A stretch of 64,000 nucleotides of DNA from Bowdeniella nasicola (GTDB taxonomy: Bacteria > Actinomycetota > Actinomycetes > Actinomycetales > Actinomycetaceae), in the NCBI RefSeq assembly GCF_900107735.1, contig NZ_FNQV01000012.1, forward strand, positions 1 through 64,000, given 5' to 3'. Below, in pieces: positions 1-8,678 of this stretch; within the stretch, counting starts at the first letter, position 1, and every line of letters starts with the position of its first letter. A program made the translations under genes and the position numbers. Below the pieces are notes generated by a model that made no database searches, was not told the DNA's origin, and worked only from the letters and a program-made list of their open reading frames with translations.

Positions 1-337
1 ACGAACCTTCTTCGCAGCCGCCGGGATCGTGGTCACCGGGGTGATGACTGATAACGGCAGCTGCTACCGGTCCGGGCTCTTCAAAGAATCGCTCGGCAAA
101 CATGTGACACATCGATTCACTCGTCCGTATCGTCCCCAAACAAACGGCAAGGTCGAACGCTTCAACCGCACACTGGCTGAGGAATGGGCATATGCCGACA
201 CCTATGGCACTGATGAAGCCAGGGCCGCAACCTACGGCGCCTAGCTTCATCACTACAATCATCACAGACCCCATACCGGGATCGGTGGTCTTACTCCATC
301 AGAACGCGTTCACAACCTCACGGGGAACTACATCTAG
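1..337 (+). pseudogene. IS481-like transposase, 3' part, with in-frame stop
   Basis: This is the C-terminal half of an rve/DDE integrase-core transposase; the 5' part lies outside the window. Visible landmarks are TDNGS near 46-60 (the second catalytic Asp region), YRPQTNGKVERFNRTL (the K/E-containing DDE glutamate region) and, further on, LHYYNHHRPHTGIGG. The reading frame is broken by a TAG at 242-244, where relatives usually carry Trp (TGG). The same frame then continues to a second TAG at 335-337. The element therefore looks inactive unless the stop is suppressed. Assignment to the IS481 group rests on the HYNxHRPHxxxGG end motif and is an inference. I could not define a terminal inverted repeat. 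Confidence 0.8.
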
Positions 338-1124
338 CGCCCCCTTCGAGTTTGCTGGCACCTGGCCCGCGCGCCTGATCGCCACCGCTATCCACGCCGG
401 CCACGGCCTGCGGCCCGAGCTCGCCGAGCTCATAGCCCTACCCGAGGCCGATCGCCTGCGCGAGGAGGATCCGTTCACCGATCGCCTCATCGACGGCTTC
501 GATACGCGCGTCTACGTTGACCGTTCGCGCTTCGAGGTGGATCTCAACCGCGACGCCGACGGCGCCGTGTATCGCAGCCCCGCCGAGGCCTGGGACCTGA
601 AGGTCTGGCACGATACGGAGCTCGACGCGGCAAACGTCGCCGCCTCCCGCGAGATCCACACCGCGTTTTACGACGAGCTGCGCGCCCGTCTGGATGAGTG
701 CGCGAAGCATGGCCCGTTCGTCATCTACGACGTGCACTCCTATAACCATCGCCGCGACGGCGCCGATAGGCCCGCCGCCCCCGAGGCCGATAACCCCGAG
801 GTCAACGTCGGCACCGGCTCGCTCAACTCCGAGCGCTTCGGCGGCATCGTCACCGCATTTATAGGCGCGCTGCAGGCCCAGCGCGTGCCGTGGGGCACGC
901 TCGATGTGCGCGAGAACGTGCGCTTTTTCGGCGGACACCTCGCGCAGTGGGTGCACGAGAACTACCCCGAGACGGGCATCGTCCTCGCGCTCGAGTTCAA
1001 AAAGACGTTCATGGACGAGTGGAGCGGCATTCCCGACGAGGCACACCTGCGGGCGCTGAACGCGGCCCTGCGCGAGACGGTGCCCGCCACGCTCGCGGCA
1101 CTCGACAAGCTGGAGGCGCCGTGA
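285..1124 (+). CDS. N-formylglutamate amidohydrolase family protein (start uncertain)
   Basis: Family members hydrolyse N-formyl-L-glutamate to formate and glutamate, or related N-acyl substrates, with a metal. Recognisable blocks are IHAGHGLRPEL (near 395-425), DVHSYNHRR (near 730-755) and EFKKTFMDEWSG (near 995-1025). Homology starts only around base 345. Everything before that overlaps the transposase remnant in another frame, so the native start was probably lost or replaced by the insertion. The frame is open from an ATG at 192, and a GTG at 285 is another option; neither has a convincing ribosome-binding site. The stop overlaps the GTG of the next gene (GTGA), so it is the first gene of a three-gene module. 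Confidence 0.8.
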   Translation: MVLLHQNAFTTSRGTTSSAPFEFAGTWPARLIATAIHAGHGLRPELAELIALPEADRLREEDPFTDRLIDGFDTRVYVDRSRFEVDLNRDADGAVYRSPAEAWDLKVWHDTELDAANVAASREIHTAFYDELRARLDECAKHGPFVIYDVHSYNHRRDGADRPAAPEADNPEVNVGTGSLNSERFGGIVTAFIGALQAQRVPWGTLDVRENVRFFGGHLAQWVHENYPETGIVLALEFKKTFMDEWSGIPDEAHLRALNAALRETVPATLAALDKLEAP

Positions 1125-2329
1125 GCGAGGAGGACGCGCAGGTTTCCACCGACCGCCCGGGCGGTGCCGCGACGGGGCTTGCCGCCGGAGACCTCGCCGT
1201 CGATCACGCCCTCGCGCTGCTGTCCTCCTCGATGCGTTTTCTGCTCGATGTCACGCCCGATAACGCCGACGAGATCCGCGAGCCCTTCCTCGCCGGCGAG
1301 GTCGATGAGCCCGAGTTTTCCTACCGCGAGCTCGACGCCGATCCGGACGTGCTCGACGCGATGCTCAATTTCATCGCCTTTGACGCCGTCGCCGATCCAG
1401 CGCTCGGTTCACTGCTGCGTGCCAAGGCCCGCGACGTGCGCCTGCAGATCGAGATGCTGCGCGCCCGCGGCACCGCGGACTTCAAGAACCTCTCACTCGA
1501 GCTCTACGGCTCGGTGACGCCCGCCCTGCGCGAGGTCGCCGAGCACCTCCTTTCCGACGTGCCGCCCGAGGCGCCGCGCGCCGATAGCGTCGACGCCGAG
1601 GAATTTCGGAAGCTCGCGCTCGCCGAGTTCGACTACTACCGCGAGCAGGACGGCGACATCGCGATGAACGCCGAGGTGCGCGACGACGTCGTCGGCGTCC
1701 TCGTCGCCGGCGATACGCTCATGATCAGCCAGTCGGCGCACATTGCTCGCGAGCGCGCGAACGCGCTGCTGCAGCACGAGGTCGGCACGCACCTCGTCAC
1801 GCAGGTCAACGGCGCCCACCAGCCGATCAAGCTGCTCGGCGCGGGCCTGGCCCGCTACGACGAAACCCAGGAGGGCCTGGCCGTGCTCGCGGAGATCGCC
1901 TGCGGTGGCCTCACGCGCTCGCGGCTGCGGCAGCTCGCGGCGCGCGTGCTCACCGTCGACGCGATGCTCGCCGGCGCCAGCTTCCGCGAGGCCTTCAACG
2001 CCCTGACCGCCGCCGAGTTCACGCCCGCGAGCGCCTACACCACCGTCATGCGCGTCTACCGCGGCGGCGGCTTTACCAAGGACGCCATCTACCTGCGCGG
2101 CCTCGTCGACCTGCTAGCCCATGTGCGCGAGGACGGTAACCTCGGACACCTGTGGCTCGGCAAGTTCGCGCTGCAGGATCTGCCGCTCGTGCGTGACCTC
2201 GCCGAGCGCGGCATCCTCGCGCCCGCGCGCCTGACCCCGCGCTACGTCACGGAGCCCTTCATGGCCGAGCGCCTCACCGCGGCCGCCGACGCCGACCTCG
2301 CGAGCCTCGTCATGACGCTCGAGAGCTAA
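1121..2329 (+). CDS. QEGLA-motif putative metallo-carboxypeptidase (DUF1704 / TIGR02421 type)
   Basis: This protein of about 402 residues belongs to the family annotated as flavohemoglobin expression-modulating QEGLA motif protein (DUF1704). Eukaryotic members of the same fold, such as MATCAP, are tyrosine carboxypeptidases. The predicted zinc site is visible: HEVGTH begins about residue 219, followed by TQEGLA with its Glu at about residue 251. No signal peptide or membrane segment is seen, so it is probably cytosolic. The GTG start overlaps the stop of the amidohydrolase by 4 bases, implying translational coupling, and the ATP-grasp ligase follows after 50 bases. The bacterial substrate is unknown; peptidase activity is inferred from the motif. 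Confidence 0.82.
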   Translation: MSEEDAQVSTDRPGGAATGLAAGDLAVDHALALLSSSMRFLLDVTPDNADEIREPFLAGEVDEPEFSYRELDADPDVLDAMLNFIAFDAVADPALGSLLRAKARDVRLQIEMLRARGTADFKNLSLELYGSVTPALREVAEHLLSDVPPEAPRADSVDAEEFRKLALAEFDYYREQDGDIAMNAEVRDDVVGVLVAGDTLMISQSAHIARERANALLQHEVGTHLVTQVNGAHQPIKLLGAGLARYDETQEGLAVLAEIACGGLTRSRLRQLAARVLTVDAMLAGASFREAFNALTAAEFTPASAYTTVMRVYRGGGFTKDAIYLRGLVDLLAHVREDGNLGHLWLGKFALQDLPLVRDLAERGILAPARLTPRYVTEPFMAERLTAAADADLASLVMTLES

Positions 2330-2379
2330 CGCCCGACCATTCTTGCCGCATCACCTCCTACCTGGAAAAGGACCCCCGC

Positions 2380-3426
2380 ATGAAAATCGGATTTGTTGTC
2401 AACGACGTCGCAACCGAGGAGCCGTTTTATACGACGACGCGCCTGGCGATGGCAGCCACCCAGGCCGGGCACGAGACCTGGCTCATGGGCATGGGCGATT
2501 TCGGCTATGAGCCGGACTCGACGCTGTCCGCGCGGGCCTCGGCCAGCCAGCCCGGTAAGTCCTACCGCTCGCTGGAGCGCTACTTGGAGGACGTGCAAAA
2601 GCCGGATCAGGAAAAGCTCGTCTCGGTGTCCGACTTCGACGTCATCATGCTGCGGGCCGATCCGGCCGATGACGCGAGCGAAAACCCATGGGCGAACACC
2701 GCGGGCGTCGCCTTCGGTCAGCTCATTGCATCCTCAGGCGTCCTCGTCGTCAACGACCCGACCTCGCTCGCCGGGGCGCTCTCCAAGGCCTATTTCCAGC
2801 ATTTCCCGGAGGCGGTGCGCCCGCGCACGCTGATCTCACGCAATGAGGAGCGCATCCGCGATTTCGTCGACGAGCTCGGCGGCCGCGCGGTGCTCAAGCC
2901 GCTGCAGGGCTCGGGCGGCTCGGGCGTCTTCCTCGTCAACACGAAGGAATCGCCCAACCTCGCCCAGATCGTGGAGGCCATTTCGCGCGACGGCTACGTC
3001 GTCGCCCAGGAATACCTTCCCGAGGCGAAGGACGGTGACGTGCGCATGTTCGTCATGAACGGGGAGCCGCTGAAGGTGGGCGACGCCTACGCGGCCTTCC
3101 GACGGGTGCCCTCCAGCTCGGATGTGCGCTCGAACATGTCGAGCGGTGGTAAGGCCCAGGCCGTGAAGGTCACCGAGGAGATGCTGCACCTCGTCGAGCT
3201 CGTGCGCCCCAAACTCCAGGCCGACGGGATGTTCCTCGTCGGGCTCGACATCGTCGGCGACAAGCTCATGGAGGTCAACGTCTTCTCGCCCGGCGGGCTC
3301 GGCTCCTGCCAGCAGCTCTACGACGTCGACTTCGCCCCCGCCGTGATCGCGGACCTGGAGCGCAAGATCGCGATCCGCGACCACTACGGCAACGAGCTCA
3401 CTAACGCCCGCCTCGCGAGCGTCTAG
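2380..3426 (+). CDS. ATP-grasp ligase, glutathione-synthetase/RimK-like
   Basis: This 348-residue protein resembles the ATP-grasp domain of prokaryotic glutathione synthetase (GshB/RimK group), which joins a carboxylate to an amine through an acyl phosphate. The nucleotide-binding loop is seen as GGRAVLKPLQGSGGSGVFLV (about residues 167-186), and the metal-binding end as EVNVFSPGGLGSC near residue 305. Actinobacteria usually make mycothiol rather than glutathione, so a true GSH synthetase role is unlikely; the substrate is unknown. It is the third gene of the amidohydrolase-QEGLA-ligase set. Its stop overlaps that of the convergent GH13 gene by 3 bases, and no terminator separates them. Confidence 0.82.
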   Translation: MKIGFVVNDVATEEPFYTTTRLAMAATQAGHETWLMGMGDFGYEPDSTLSARASASQPGKSYRSLERYLEDVQKPDQEKLVSVSDFDVIMLRADPADDASENPWANTAGVAFGQLIASSGVLVVNDPTSLAGALSKAYFQHFPEAVRPRTLISRNEERIRDFVDELGGRAVLKPLQGSGGSGVFLVNTKESPNLAQIVEAISRDGYVVAQEYLPEAKDGDVRMFVMNGEPLKVGDAYAAFRRVPSSSDVRSNMSSGGKAQAVKVTEEMLHLVELVRPKLQADGMFLVGLDIVGDKLMEVNVFSPGGLGSCQQLYDVDFAPAVIADLERKIAIRDHYGNELTNARLASV

Positions 3427-5159
3427 TTGTTGAGGTAAATGACCGCCGAGTAGGGCGCGATGTCCAGCTGATTCGTGCCGCCCTCGCCAAGGCCCGGCGT
3501 TTCGTGATTGCCAAAGAGCTGGCTGTAGCGGCTCGCGTCGGAGTTAAAGACGACGCGCCAGTTGCCCGGCAGGTCGATCGGCACTTGCTTGGCGTCGGTG
3601 GAGAAGTTCGCCGCGATGAGCGCCGCCGCGCCGTCGATCGTGCCGCGCGTGAAGGCCAGCACCTTCGCCTCGTTATCGGCGATGATGATGTTCGTCTGCG
3701 AGCCCTGCAACGCCACGGATTCGCCGTAGAGGTTGCGCCGCAGTGAGATGACGTCGCGGAACATTTGCGTCAGGTCGCGCAGCTCCCAGGCCTGTTCCCA
3801 GTCCAGCGGCACGGTGTCGCGGAACCATTCGCCCTCGAGGAACTCCTGGCCCTGGAAGAGCATCGGGATGCCGGGGGCGGTCAGCGTGAGGACCGCCCCG
3901 AGGGTCGCGCGCTTTTGCGCGGCCCAGCCCGTCGGGTCGGCCTCATCGACCTCGCTTGGCACGCGCGCCGAACCGTTGGCGACCTCGTCGTGCGATTCGG
4001 TGTAGATGACGCGATCGAAGGGGTGGTGGTATTCGTGCGTGATCGCCGCCGCGAGCGCATCGATGGAGCGCGCTGCGTCGTCGGGCGTGGTGAGGGCCGC
4101 CCGCACGGGGTGGACGAACTCGCTATCCCACTGGGCGTGCATCGCGCCGCCGCCTTCGGCCGGATCGGTGACAGCGGCGTCGTTGTGCAGGTCCTCGGCG
4201 ATCGCGAGCCGGCCGGGGAACTCCGAGCGCACGAGCCGCGCCACGTCGCCCATCATCGTCCAACCCTCTTCGATATCATCGCCGAAGCCGTTGCCAGCGC
4301 GCATGTAGGGCGTCATATCGAGCCGTAGCCCGTCCATGTGGTAGTCGCGCAGCCACATGCGGGCGTTATCGAGGATGAAGTCGCGCACCTCGCGCCGGCC
4401 GTAGTCGGGCCGGGTATCGCCCCAGGGCGTGGACGAGCGCCAGTCCTGGTAGAAGTAGATGCCGCCCTTGTCGTTTTCGCTACAGCCGTCGAACTGCCAG
4501 ATGGACAGATCCGAGGGGCCGAAGTGGTTGTAGACGACGTCGACGATGACGGCGATGCCGTTTTTGTGCGCCTCGCGCACGAAGGTCTTCAGCGCATCGG
4601 GCCCGCCGTAGCTGGATTCGACGGCGAACATGTGGGCCGGGTTGTAGCCCCAGGAGATATCGCCCGCGAACTCCATGAGCGGCATGAGCTCGATCGCGTT
4701 GACGCCGAGCTCGCGCAGGTAGCCGAGCTTGCCGGTGAGGTCGTTCAGGTCCGCGCCGGAATCGTCGGCGGGAACGAAGGAGCCGATGTGCGTTTCGTAG
4801 ATGACGAGCTGGTGCGCGCGCGGGGTGTCGAACGCGTCGTCGTCCTGCCAGTCGAAGTCGGCGTGGTTATAGAGCACGCCGTTGCCGACGGAGTTCGTCA
4901 CGCGCGTGGCGCGCGGGTCGATGCGGTAGAACGAGTTCTCGCCGTTGGTGATGATGAACTGGTATTCCTGACCGGTCTGCGCGCCCGGCACCTCGCCGTA
5001 GAAGTGGCCGTTGCCTTCATCGGCTAGCGCGTTCGCGGACTCATTCCAGTCGTTAAAATCGCCGACGACGTGTACGGCGTCGGCATTGGGCGCCCAGACG
5101 CGAAAGGCGTACCCGCCCTCGATCGGAAAGGCGCCCATCCCCGGTTGTGCTTCACTCAT
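3423..5159 (-). CDS. GH13 alpha-glucan branching enzyme / alpha-amylase family protein
   Basis: This 578-residue protein has an N-terminal CBM48-like domain (FRVWAPNADAVHVVGDFNDW) followed by a GH13 TIM barrel. The conserved GH13 regions are present: DVVYNHFGPSD (region I), GLRLDMT with the nucleophile Asp (II), IAEDLH with the acid/base Glu (III) and YTESHDE with the transition-state Asp (IV). No signal peptide is seen, so it acts in the cytosol on glycogen-like glucan. The length is shorter than classical GlgB (about 630-730), so branching versus hydrolytic activity is not settled. It lies downstream of ndk in the same direction, separated by about 120 bases. Confidence 0.85.
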   Translation of the reverse strand: MSEAQPGMGAFPIEGGYAFRVWAPNADAVHVVGDFNDWNESANALADEGNGHFYGEVPGAQTGQEYQFIITNGENSFYRIDPRATRVTNSVGNGVLYNHADFDWQDDDAFDTPRAHQLVIYETHIGSFVPADDSGADLNDLTGKLGYLRELGVNAIELMPLMEFAGDISWGYNPAHMFAVESSYGGPDALKTFVREAHKNGIAVIVDVVYNHFGPSDLSIWQFDGCSENDKGGIYFYQDWRSSTPWGDTRPDYGRREVRDFILDNARMWLRDYHMDGLRLDMTPYMRAGNGFGDDIEEGWTMMGDVARLVRSEFPGRLAIAEDLHNDAAVTDPAEGGGAMHAQWDSEFVHPVRAALTTPDDAARSIDALAAAITHEYHHPFDRVIYTESHDEVANGSARVPSEVDEADPTGWAAQKRATLGAVLTLTAPGIPMLFQGQEFLEGEWFRDTVPLDWEQAWELRDLTQMFRDVISLRRNLYGESVALQGSQTNIIIADNEAKVLAFTRGTIDGAAALIAANFSTDAKQVPIDLPGNWRVVFNSDASRYSQLFGNHETPGLGEGGTNQLDIAPYSAVIYLNN

Positions 5160-5280
5160 CGATTACCGTCCTCACGGTTAATAGCGGGGCAGCCCGCAAC
5201 GAAAAACTGCCGCGCCACCGCTCATCGGTGTCGCGACAGTGTGATCGTAGCGCGCTCGCGGCGCGCTCGCGCGGTGAGGC

Positions 5281-5706
5281 TTAGAGCTCGGGGAACCAGA
5301 TCGCGATCTCGCGCGCGGCCGATTCCGGTGCGTCGGAGCCGTGCACGACGTTTTCGATGTTGCCCGTGCCCCAGTCGCGCGCGAGGTCGCCGCGGATGGT
5401 GCCGGGCGCGGCGCTCGTGGGATCCGTCGTGCCAGCGAGCGAGCGGAAGCCCTCGACGACGCGTTCGCCCTCGGCGACGATCGCGACGACAGGCCCGTCG
5501 GACATGTAGGCGACGAGGTCCGCGTAAAACGGCTTTTCGGTGTGCTCGGCGTAGTGCTCGGCGAGCAGGTCCGCGCTGGCTTCGCGCATGTGCAGCGCGA
5601 CGATGCGGTAGCCCTTGGCTTCGATGCGTCGCAGGACTTCGCCGATCTGCCCGCGCTTGACGCCGTCGGGCTTGACGAGGATGAGGGTGCGTTCAACAGT
5701 GCTCAT
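5281..5706 (-). CDS. ndk: Nucleoside diphosphate kinase
   Basis: This 141-residue cytosolic enzyme transfers the gamma-phosphate from ATP to NDPs through a phosphohistidine. The N-terminal ERTLILVKPDGVKRG and the active-site segment NVVHGSD (His about residue 122) are intact, and the length is typical. The ATG at 5706 lies 5 bases after the stop of the DUF4233 gene upstream, so the two are co-transcribed. In many actinobacteria folC, DUF4233 and ndk are adjacent. Here folC sits about 5 kb upstream, with the pcs, dha and lipoprotein genes in between. Confidence 0.96.
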   Translation of the reverse strand: MSTVERTLILVKPDGVKRGQIGEVLRRIEAKGYRIVALHMREASADLLAEHYAEHTEKPFYADLVAYMSDGPVVAIVAEGERVVEGFRSLAGTTDPTSAAPGTIRGDLARDWGTGNIENVVHGSDAPESAAREIAIWFPEL

Positions 5707-5711
5707 GGGGC

Positions 5712-6173
5712 CTATGCTATCGGGCCGGGCGCCCCGGCGGCGGTCCCTTCGTCCCGCTCCACGTGGGCGATTTCGGCGGCGTAGCGCTCGGCGCGTTCGC
5801 GATCGATTTTCGTGCCGAGGTAGACGGAGACGCCCCACAGGACGGCGAAGATCACCCCGAGGGCGAACATGTCGCCGAGCCAGAAACCGGAGGCGAGCAG
5901 CGCGACCTGCACGCCAGTGCCGACGATGAGGCCCGCGCGCGTGCGCAGCAGGCCCGCGGCGAGCAGGGCGAGGGCGGCGACGACGCCCCCGATGAGGGCG
6001 GCACTCTGCCCGTCGACGATGCGCAGCCCGTAGAGCACGAGCGCCAAAAACAGCGCGACGAATGCCTCGAGCACGAGCAGGACGACGCAAAACAGGTAGC
6101 GCGCCGAGCGCGGTGGCGGCGGGGCGTTTCGTGGTTGGGGCGCGCCTGCTGCGGGAGGTTGATGAGCTGTCAC
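5712..6173 (-). CDS. DUF4233 membrane protein
   Basis: This 153-residue protein has a Pro/Ala-rich cytosolic N-terminus, about four hydrophobic segments between residues 25 and 125, and a charged tail. The segments include LFCVVLLVLEAFVALFLALV and MFALGVIFAVLWGVSVYLG. It fits the DUF4233 family, whose genes usually lie between folC and ndk in actinobacteria. The function is unknown. Translation starts at GTG 6173. It is separated from the upstream lipoprotein gene by about 130 bases holding a large hairpin, so it may have its own promoter there. Confidence 0.82.
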   Translation of the reverse strand: MTAHQPPAAGAPQPRNAPPPPRSARYLFCVVLLVLEAFVALFLALVLYGLRIVDGQSAALIGGVVAALALLAAGLLRTRAGLIVGTGVQVALLASGFWLGDMFALGVIFAVLWGVSVYLGTKIDRERAERYAAEIAHVERDEGTAAGAPGPIA

Positions 6174-6195
6174 GTCTTAAGCTTCCCATAGATAG

Positions 6196-6252
6196 CGCGC
6201 ACCCCCGCCGCTGGTTCCAGCCGAGGCTGGAGGCCAGTAGCGGGGGTGCGCG
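6196..6252 (-). terminator. Long stem-loop downstream of the lipoprotein gene
   Basis: The 13-base arms CGCGCACCCCCGC and GCGGGGGTGCGCG are perfect complements, enclosing a 31-base loop that itself contains CCAGCC/GGCTGG. It lies just past the lipoprotein stop. No clear U-tract follows on the minus strand, so it could be a terminator, an mRNA-stabilising hairpin, or both. Confidence 0.55.
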
Positions 6253-6304
6253 TTCCGTGGCGCCGGGCGCTGCGTCGCTAGGCGCGGTGGCGCGGCGAGC
6301 GCGG

Positions 6305-7639
6305 TTAGCCGGCGGCCTGCCAGGTGCCGGTGACCACGCGGCCGAAGTCCTCGCGGCCGGGGCGCTCGTCGTCGATCGTGACGCCGACCGTCGAGCCGTT
6401 GAGGAAGGCGCCCGCGCCGGACTCGGCGGCCTTGACCGTGTACAGCTTGTTCTCGCCTCGGTCGAAGACGAAGTCCTTGTCGAGGCCCGAGCCGCCGGTG
6501 AAGACGAGCAGCTCGTCGTTCAGCCACACGTCATGCGGCTGGGCCTTCTCCCCCGGGTCGAAGACTTGGGCAGTCTCGTCGTCCGGGTTGTACAGGATGA
6601 TCTTGGAGTTTTCGCCCTCGGGCGTGATGAGGATGGCCGTCGCCATGCCGGGTGCGGTGCTGACGATCGGCGCCTGCGTCAGCTGCCCGAAGTTGCCTTG
6701 GAGGAACGGCACGAGAATGGTGCCCTCGGCGTCGTAGTTTTGCAGCGCGAAGCCGGGCTCGGTGTTGCCTTCCTCGATGACGCTCGGCCACTGCACGAAG
6801 CCGATGCGCTCGCCGTAGTTGAAGGGGTTGGAGCCCTGGGCGGCACGGCTCAGATCCTCGCCGGCGAGGTTGGTGGAGGCGATATCGAAGACGCCTTCCT
6901 TGCCCTCGCCCTCGGCGGGCTTTTCGAAGTAGACGCGCTCGCCGATGACGCTCATGCGCGGGCCGGAGCCCCAGGTGTCGCTGCCGCCGCCGGGCACGCC
7001 GGTTTCCTCGTGGACGGCGGCGACCTTCTGCGTCTCGCGGTCGTAGACGAAGTACGTCCAATCCACGTTCTCGCCGGCCTTCGTCTCCACCCAGGCGATG
7101 TGGGATTCGGACGCGCTCACGGGGCCGCAGGTGCGGGCCTGGCGGCCCTGCCCGTCGGGTGCCTCGATGACCTCATCCTTGCCGCCGGTGCGGATGATGA
7201 GCTGGCAGTCGTTGGGCTCCTTGGCGCCCTTCAGCGAAGGCATGGACCGCAGCAGGGCTGAGTCCTCGCCGAGCAGCGCGACGAGGTCTTCCTCGCGCTC
7301 GCCGACCTTCTCGATCGGCTCGGCGTCCTCGTTCAGCTTCAAGCGGCCTTCGGCGACGGCGTCGGGCTCATCACCGGTGACCTTAATGGTCTCGGTGATC
7401 TCGACGGCCTTATCGTCGGCGGTCCACAGGTCGCCCTTTTTCTTCTTGCTATCGGGCCGCTCGGCGGCGGCCTCGGTGGCCGCGGCCTCGGTCTCATCCG
7501 TGGAGGACGCCTCGGCGACGGTGGTCTCGGTTGCCGGGCTCGCGCCGTCCGCAGGTGGGGTGGCGCCGGAGCATGCGGCGAGGGTGATGGCGAGCGCGCT
7601 CGCGCCGGCCACGGTCAGGTAACGCAGGTGAGATTTCAC
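6305..7639 (-). CDS. Putative lipoprotein with beta-propeller-like region
   Basis: This 444-residue protein opens with a lipoprotein signal (Lys/Arg, hydrophobic core, then LAACSG with the lipobox Cys at about residue 23). A Thr/Glu/Ala-rich linker of about 40 residues and a KKKKG patch follow. The remainder has repeated short blocks, such as WVETKAGENVDWTYFVYD and VWLNDELLVFTGG, that look like TolB/WD-type propeller blades. The fold is my inference and the function is unknown. It would sit on the outer face of the membrane. It is bounded by a 230-base upstream gap and a downstream hairpin, so it is probably monocistronic. Confidence 0.7.
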   Translation of the reverse strand: MKSHLRYLTVAGASALAITLAACSGATPPADGASPATETTVAEASSTDETEAAATEAAAERPDSKKKKGDLWTADDKAVEITETIKVTGDEPDAVAEGRLKLNEDAEPIEKVGEREEDLVALLGEDSALLRSMPSLKGAKEPNDCQLIIRTGGKDEVIEAPDGQGRQARTCGPVSASESHIAWVETKAGENVDWTYFVYDRETQKVAAVHEETGVPGGGSDTWGSGPRMSVIGERVYFEKPAEGEGKEGVFDIASTNLAGEDLSRAAQGSNPFNYGERIGFVQWPSVIEEGNTEPGFALQNYDAEGTILVPFLQGNFGQLTQAPIVSTAPGMATAILITPEGENSKIILYNPDDETAQVFDPGEKAQPHDVWLNDELLVFTGGSGLDKDFVFDRGENKLYTVKAAESGAGAFLNGSTVGVTIDDERPGREDFGRVVTGTWQAAG

Positions 7640-7730
7640 GGTACATCTGCCCCTTAGGTAGGTGACATCATCTTGCGTGCACCCTCGACGCTAGCAATCT
7701 CGCTAGGACGCGTCATCCCGAAATGTCACA

Positions 7731-7749
7731 TCCTGGCGGGCTGCCAGGA
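7731..7749. other. Small hairpin between dhaM and the lipoprotein gene
   Basis: TCCTGGC and GCCAGGA form a 7-bp stem around a 5-base loop in the 7640-7871 gap. No T-tract follows on either strand. It may be a weak terminator for the dha operon or an operator for the lipoprotein promoter. Nothing else in this 232-base gap looks like a gene. Confidence 0.35.
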
Positions 7750-7871
7750 CACAGAAAATCGAAACCTCGCGCGATCATGCGGAAAGGTCGGGCGAAATAA
7801 TTTCCGAAATTGCCCGCGGTGGGCGCGCGGCGGTTAAGGCAGCGCGCTTGGGGGCGGCTGTGGCGGGCTGG

Positions 7872-8678
7872 CTAGGCCTTGGCCGGGGCGTCCCCAAAGT
7901 CGCGCTCGACAAGCGCCGTGATGGCCTCCAGCGCCGCCGGTGCGTCGGGGCCGGCAGCACTGACGTGCATCGTCGCGCCCTGGCCGAGGCCCAGCGCCAT
8001 GAGGGTGAGGACGGAGGTGGCGGGCTTGTCGTTCACGGTGATCGTGGCGTTAAAGCTCGCGGCCAGGCGGGACAGGGCTGCGGCGGGGCGCGCGTGCAGC
8101 CCCACGTCATTGCGCAAGACGAGGTCGGTCGTCAGGCGATTCGCGGCGGCGGCCTCGGCTGCGGCTTCGGCCGCGGCGCCGGCGGCGGTGGTGCTAGTTG
8201 CGGCGCCGTTGCTGGCGGAGCTGGCGGAGGTGGCGCTGGCTCCTGGTGCGTTCGAGCCGGCCGGGCTGGCGCTCGTCATGGCAGGTTCCGCGGGCTGCAG
8301 CGAGGTCACGGCGTCGGCGACCGCGGCGATCACCTCCCGCAGGCTCCCGCCGCCGTGAGCAACGACCGCGCCCGAGACGGCGCCCTCCACGAGGGGCCCT
8401 TCGGCAAGTGCCACGTGATTCGCGCCGGTGACGAAGTCGAGCACGGCCTCGGCGGTCATCGTCGCGGAGCCGAGGTCGGTCAGCAAGGCAGCGTCATCCC
8501 CCGCGGCGATGACCTCCTCGACGGCGCTCAGCACCTTGGAAAACGAGGTACCGATGCCGCCGTCATCCGTGCCGCCGACGGCGTGAAAGCTCACGCCGGG
8601 CGCCATTTGGCTGGCGAGCTCAACGACGCCGGCGGCCAGTTGCTGGGAGTGGGAGACGATGACGAGCTGGACGGCCAT
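7872..8678 (-). CDS. dhaM: PTS-dependent dihydroxyacetone kinase phosphotransferase DhaM with fused HPr domain
   Basis: This 268-residue protein has two domains. Residues 1-130 are a mannose-type EIIA fold with the phosphorylatable His in IVSHSQQLAAG and the DLGSA turn. An Ala-rich linker leads to an HPr domain from about residue 190 with the His-15-type site VGLHARPAA. DhaM passes phosphate from the PTS to ADP bound on DhaL. The Enzyme-I-like domain found in some DhaM proteins is absent, so phosphate must come from a separate Enzyme I, plausibly the ptsI at 56808. Its ATG overlaps the dhaL stop (TAATG). Confidence 0.92.
   Translation of the reverse strand: MAVQLVIVSHSQQLAAGVVELASQMAPGVSFHAVGGTDDGGIGTSFSKVLSAVEEVIAAGDDAALLTDLGSATMTAEAVLDFVTGANHVALAEGPLVEGAVSGAVVAHGGGSLREVIAAVADAVTSLQPAEPAMTSASPAGSNAPGASATSASSASNGAATSTTAAGAAAEAAAEAAAANRLTTDLVLRNDVGLHARPAAALSRLAASFNATITVNDKPATSVLTLMALGLGQGATMHVSAAGPDAPAALEAITALVERDFGDAPAKA

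Noticed and set aside
338-400. Right inverted repeat of the IS481-like element
   Set aside because: No terminal repeat can be defined without the left end, which is outside the window.
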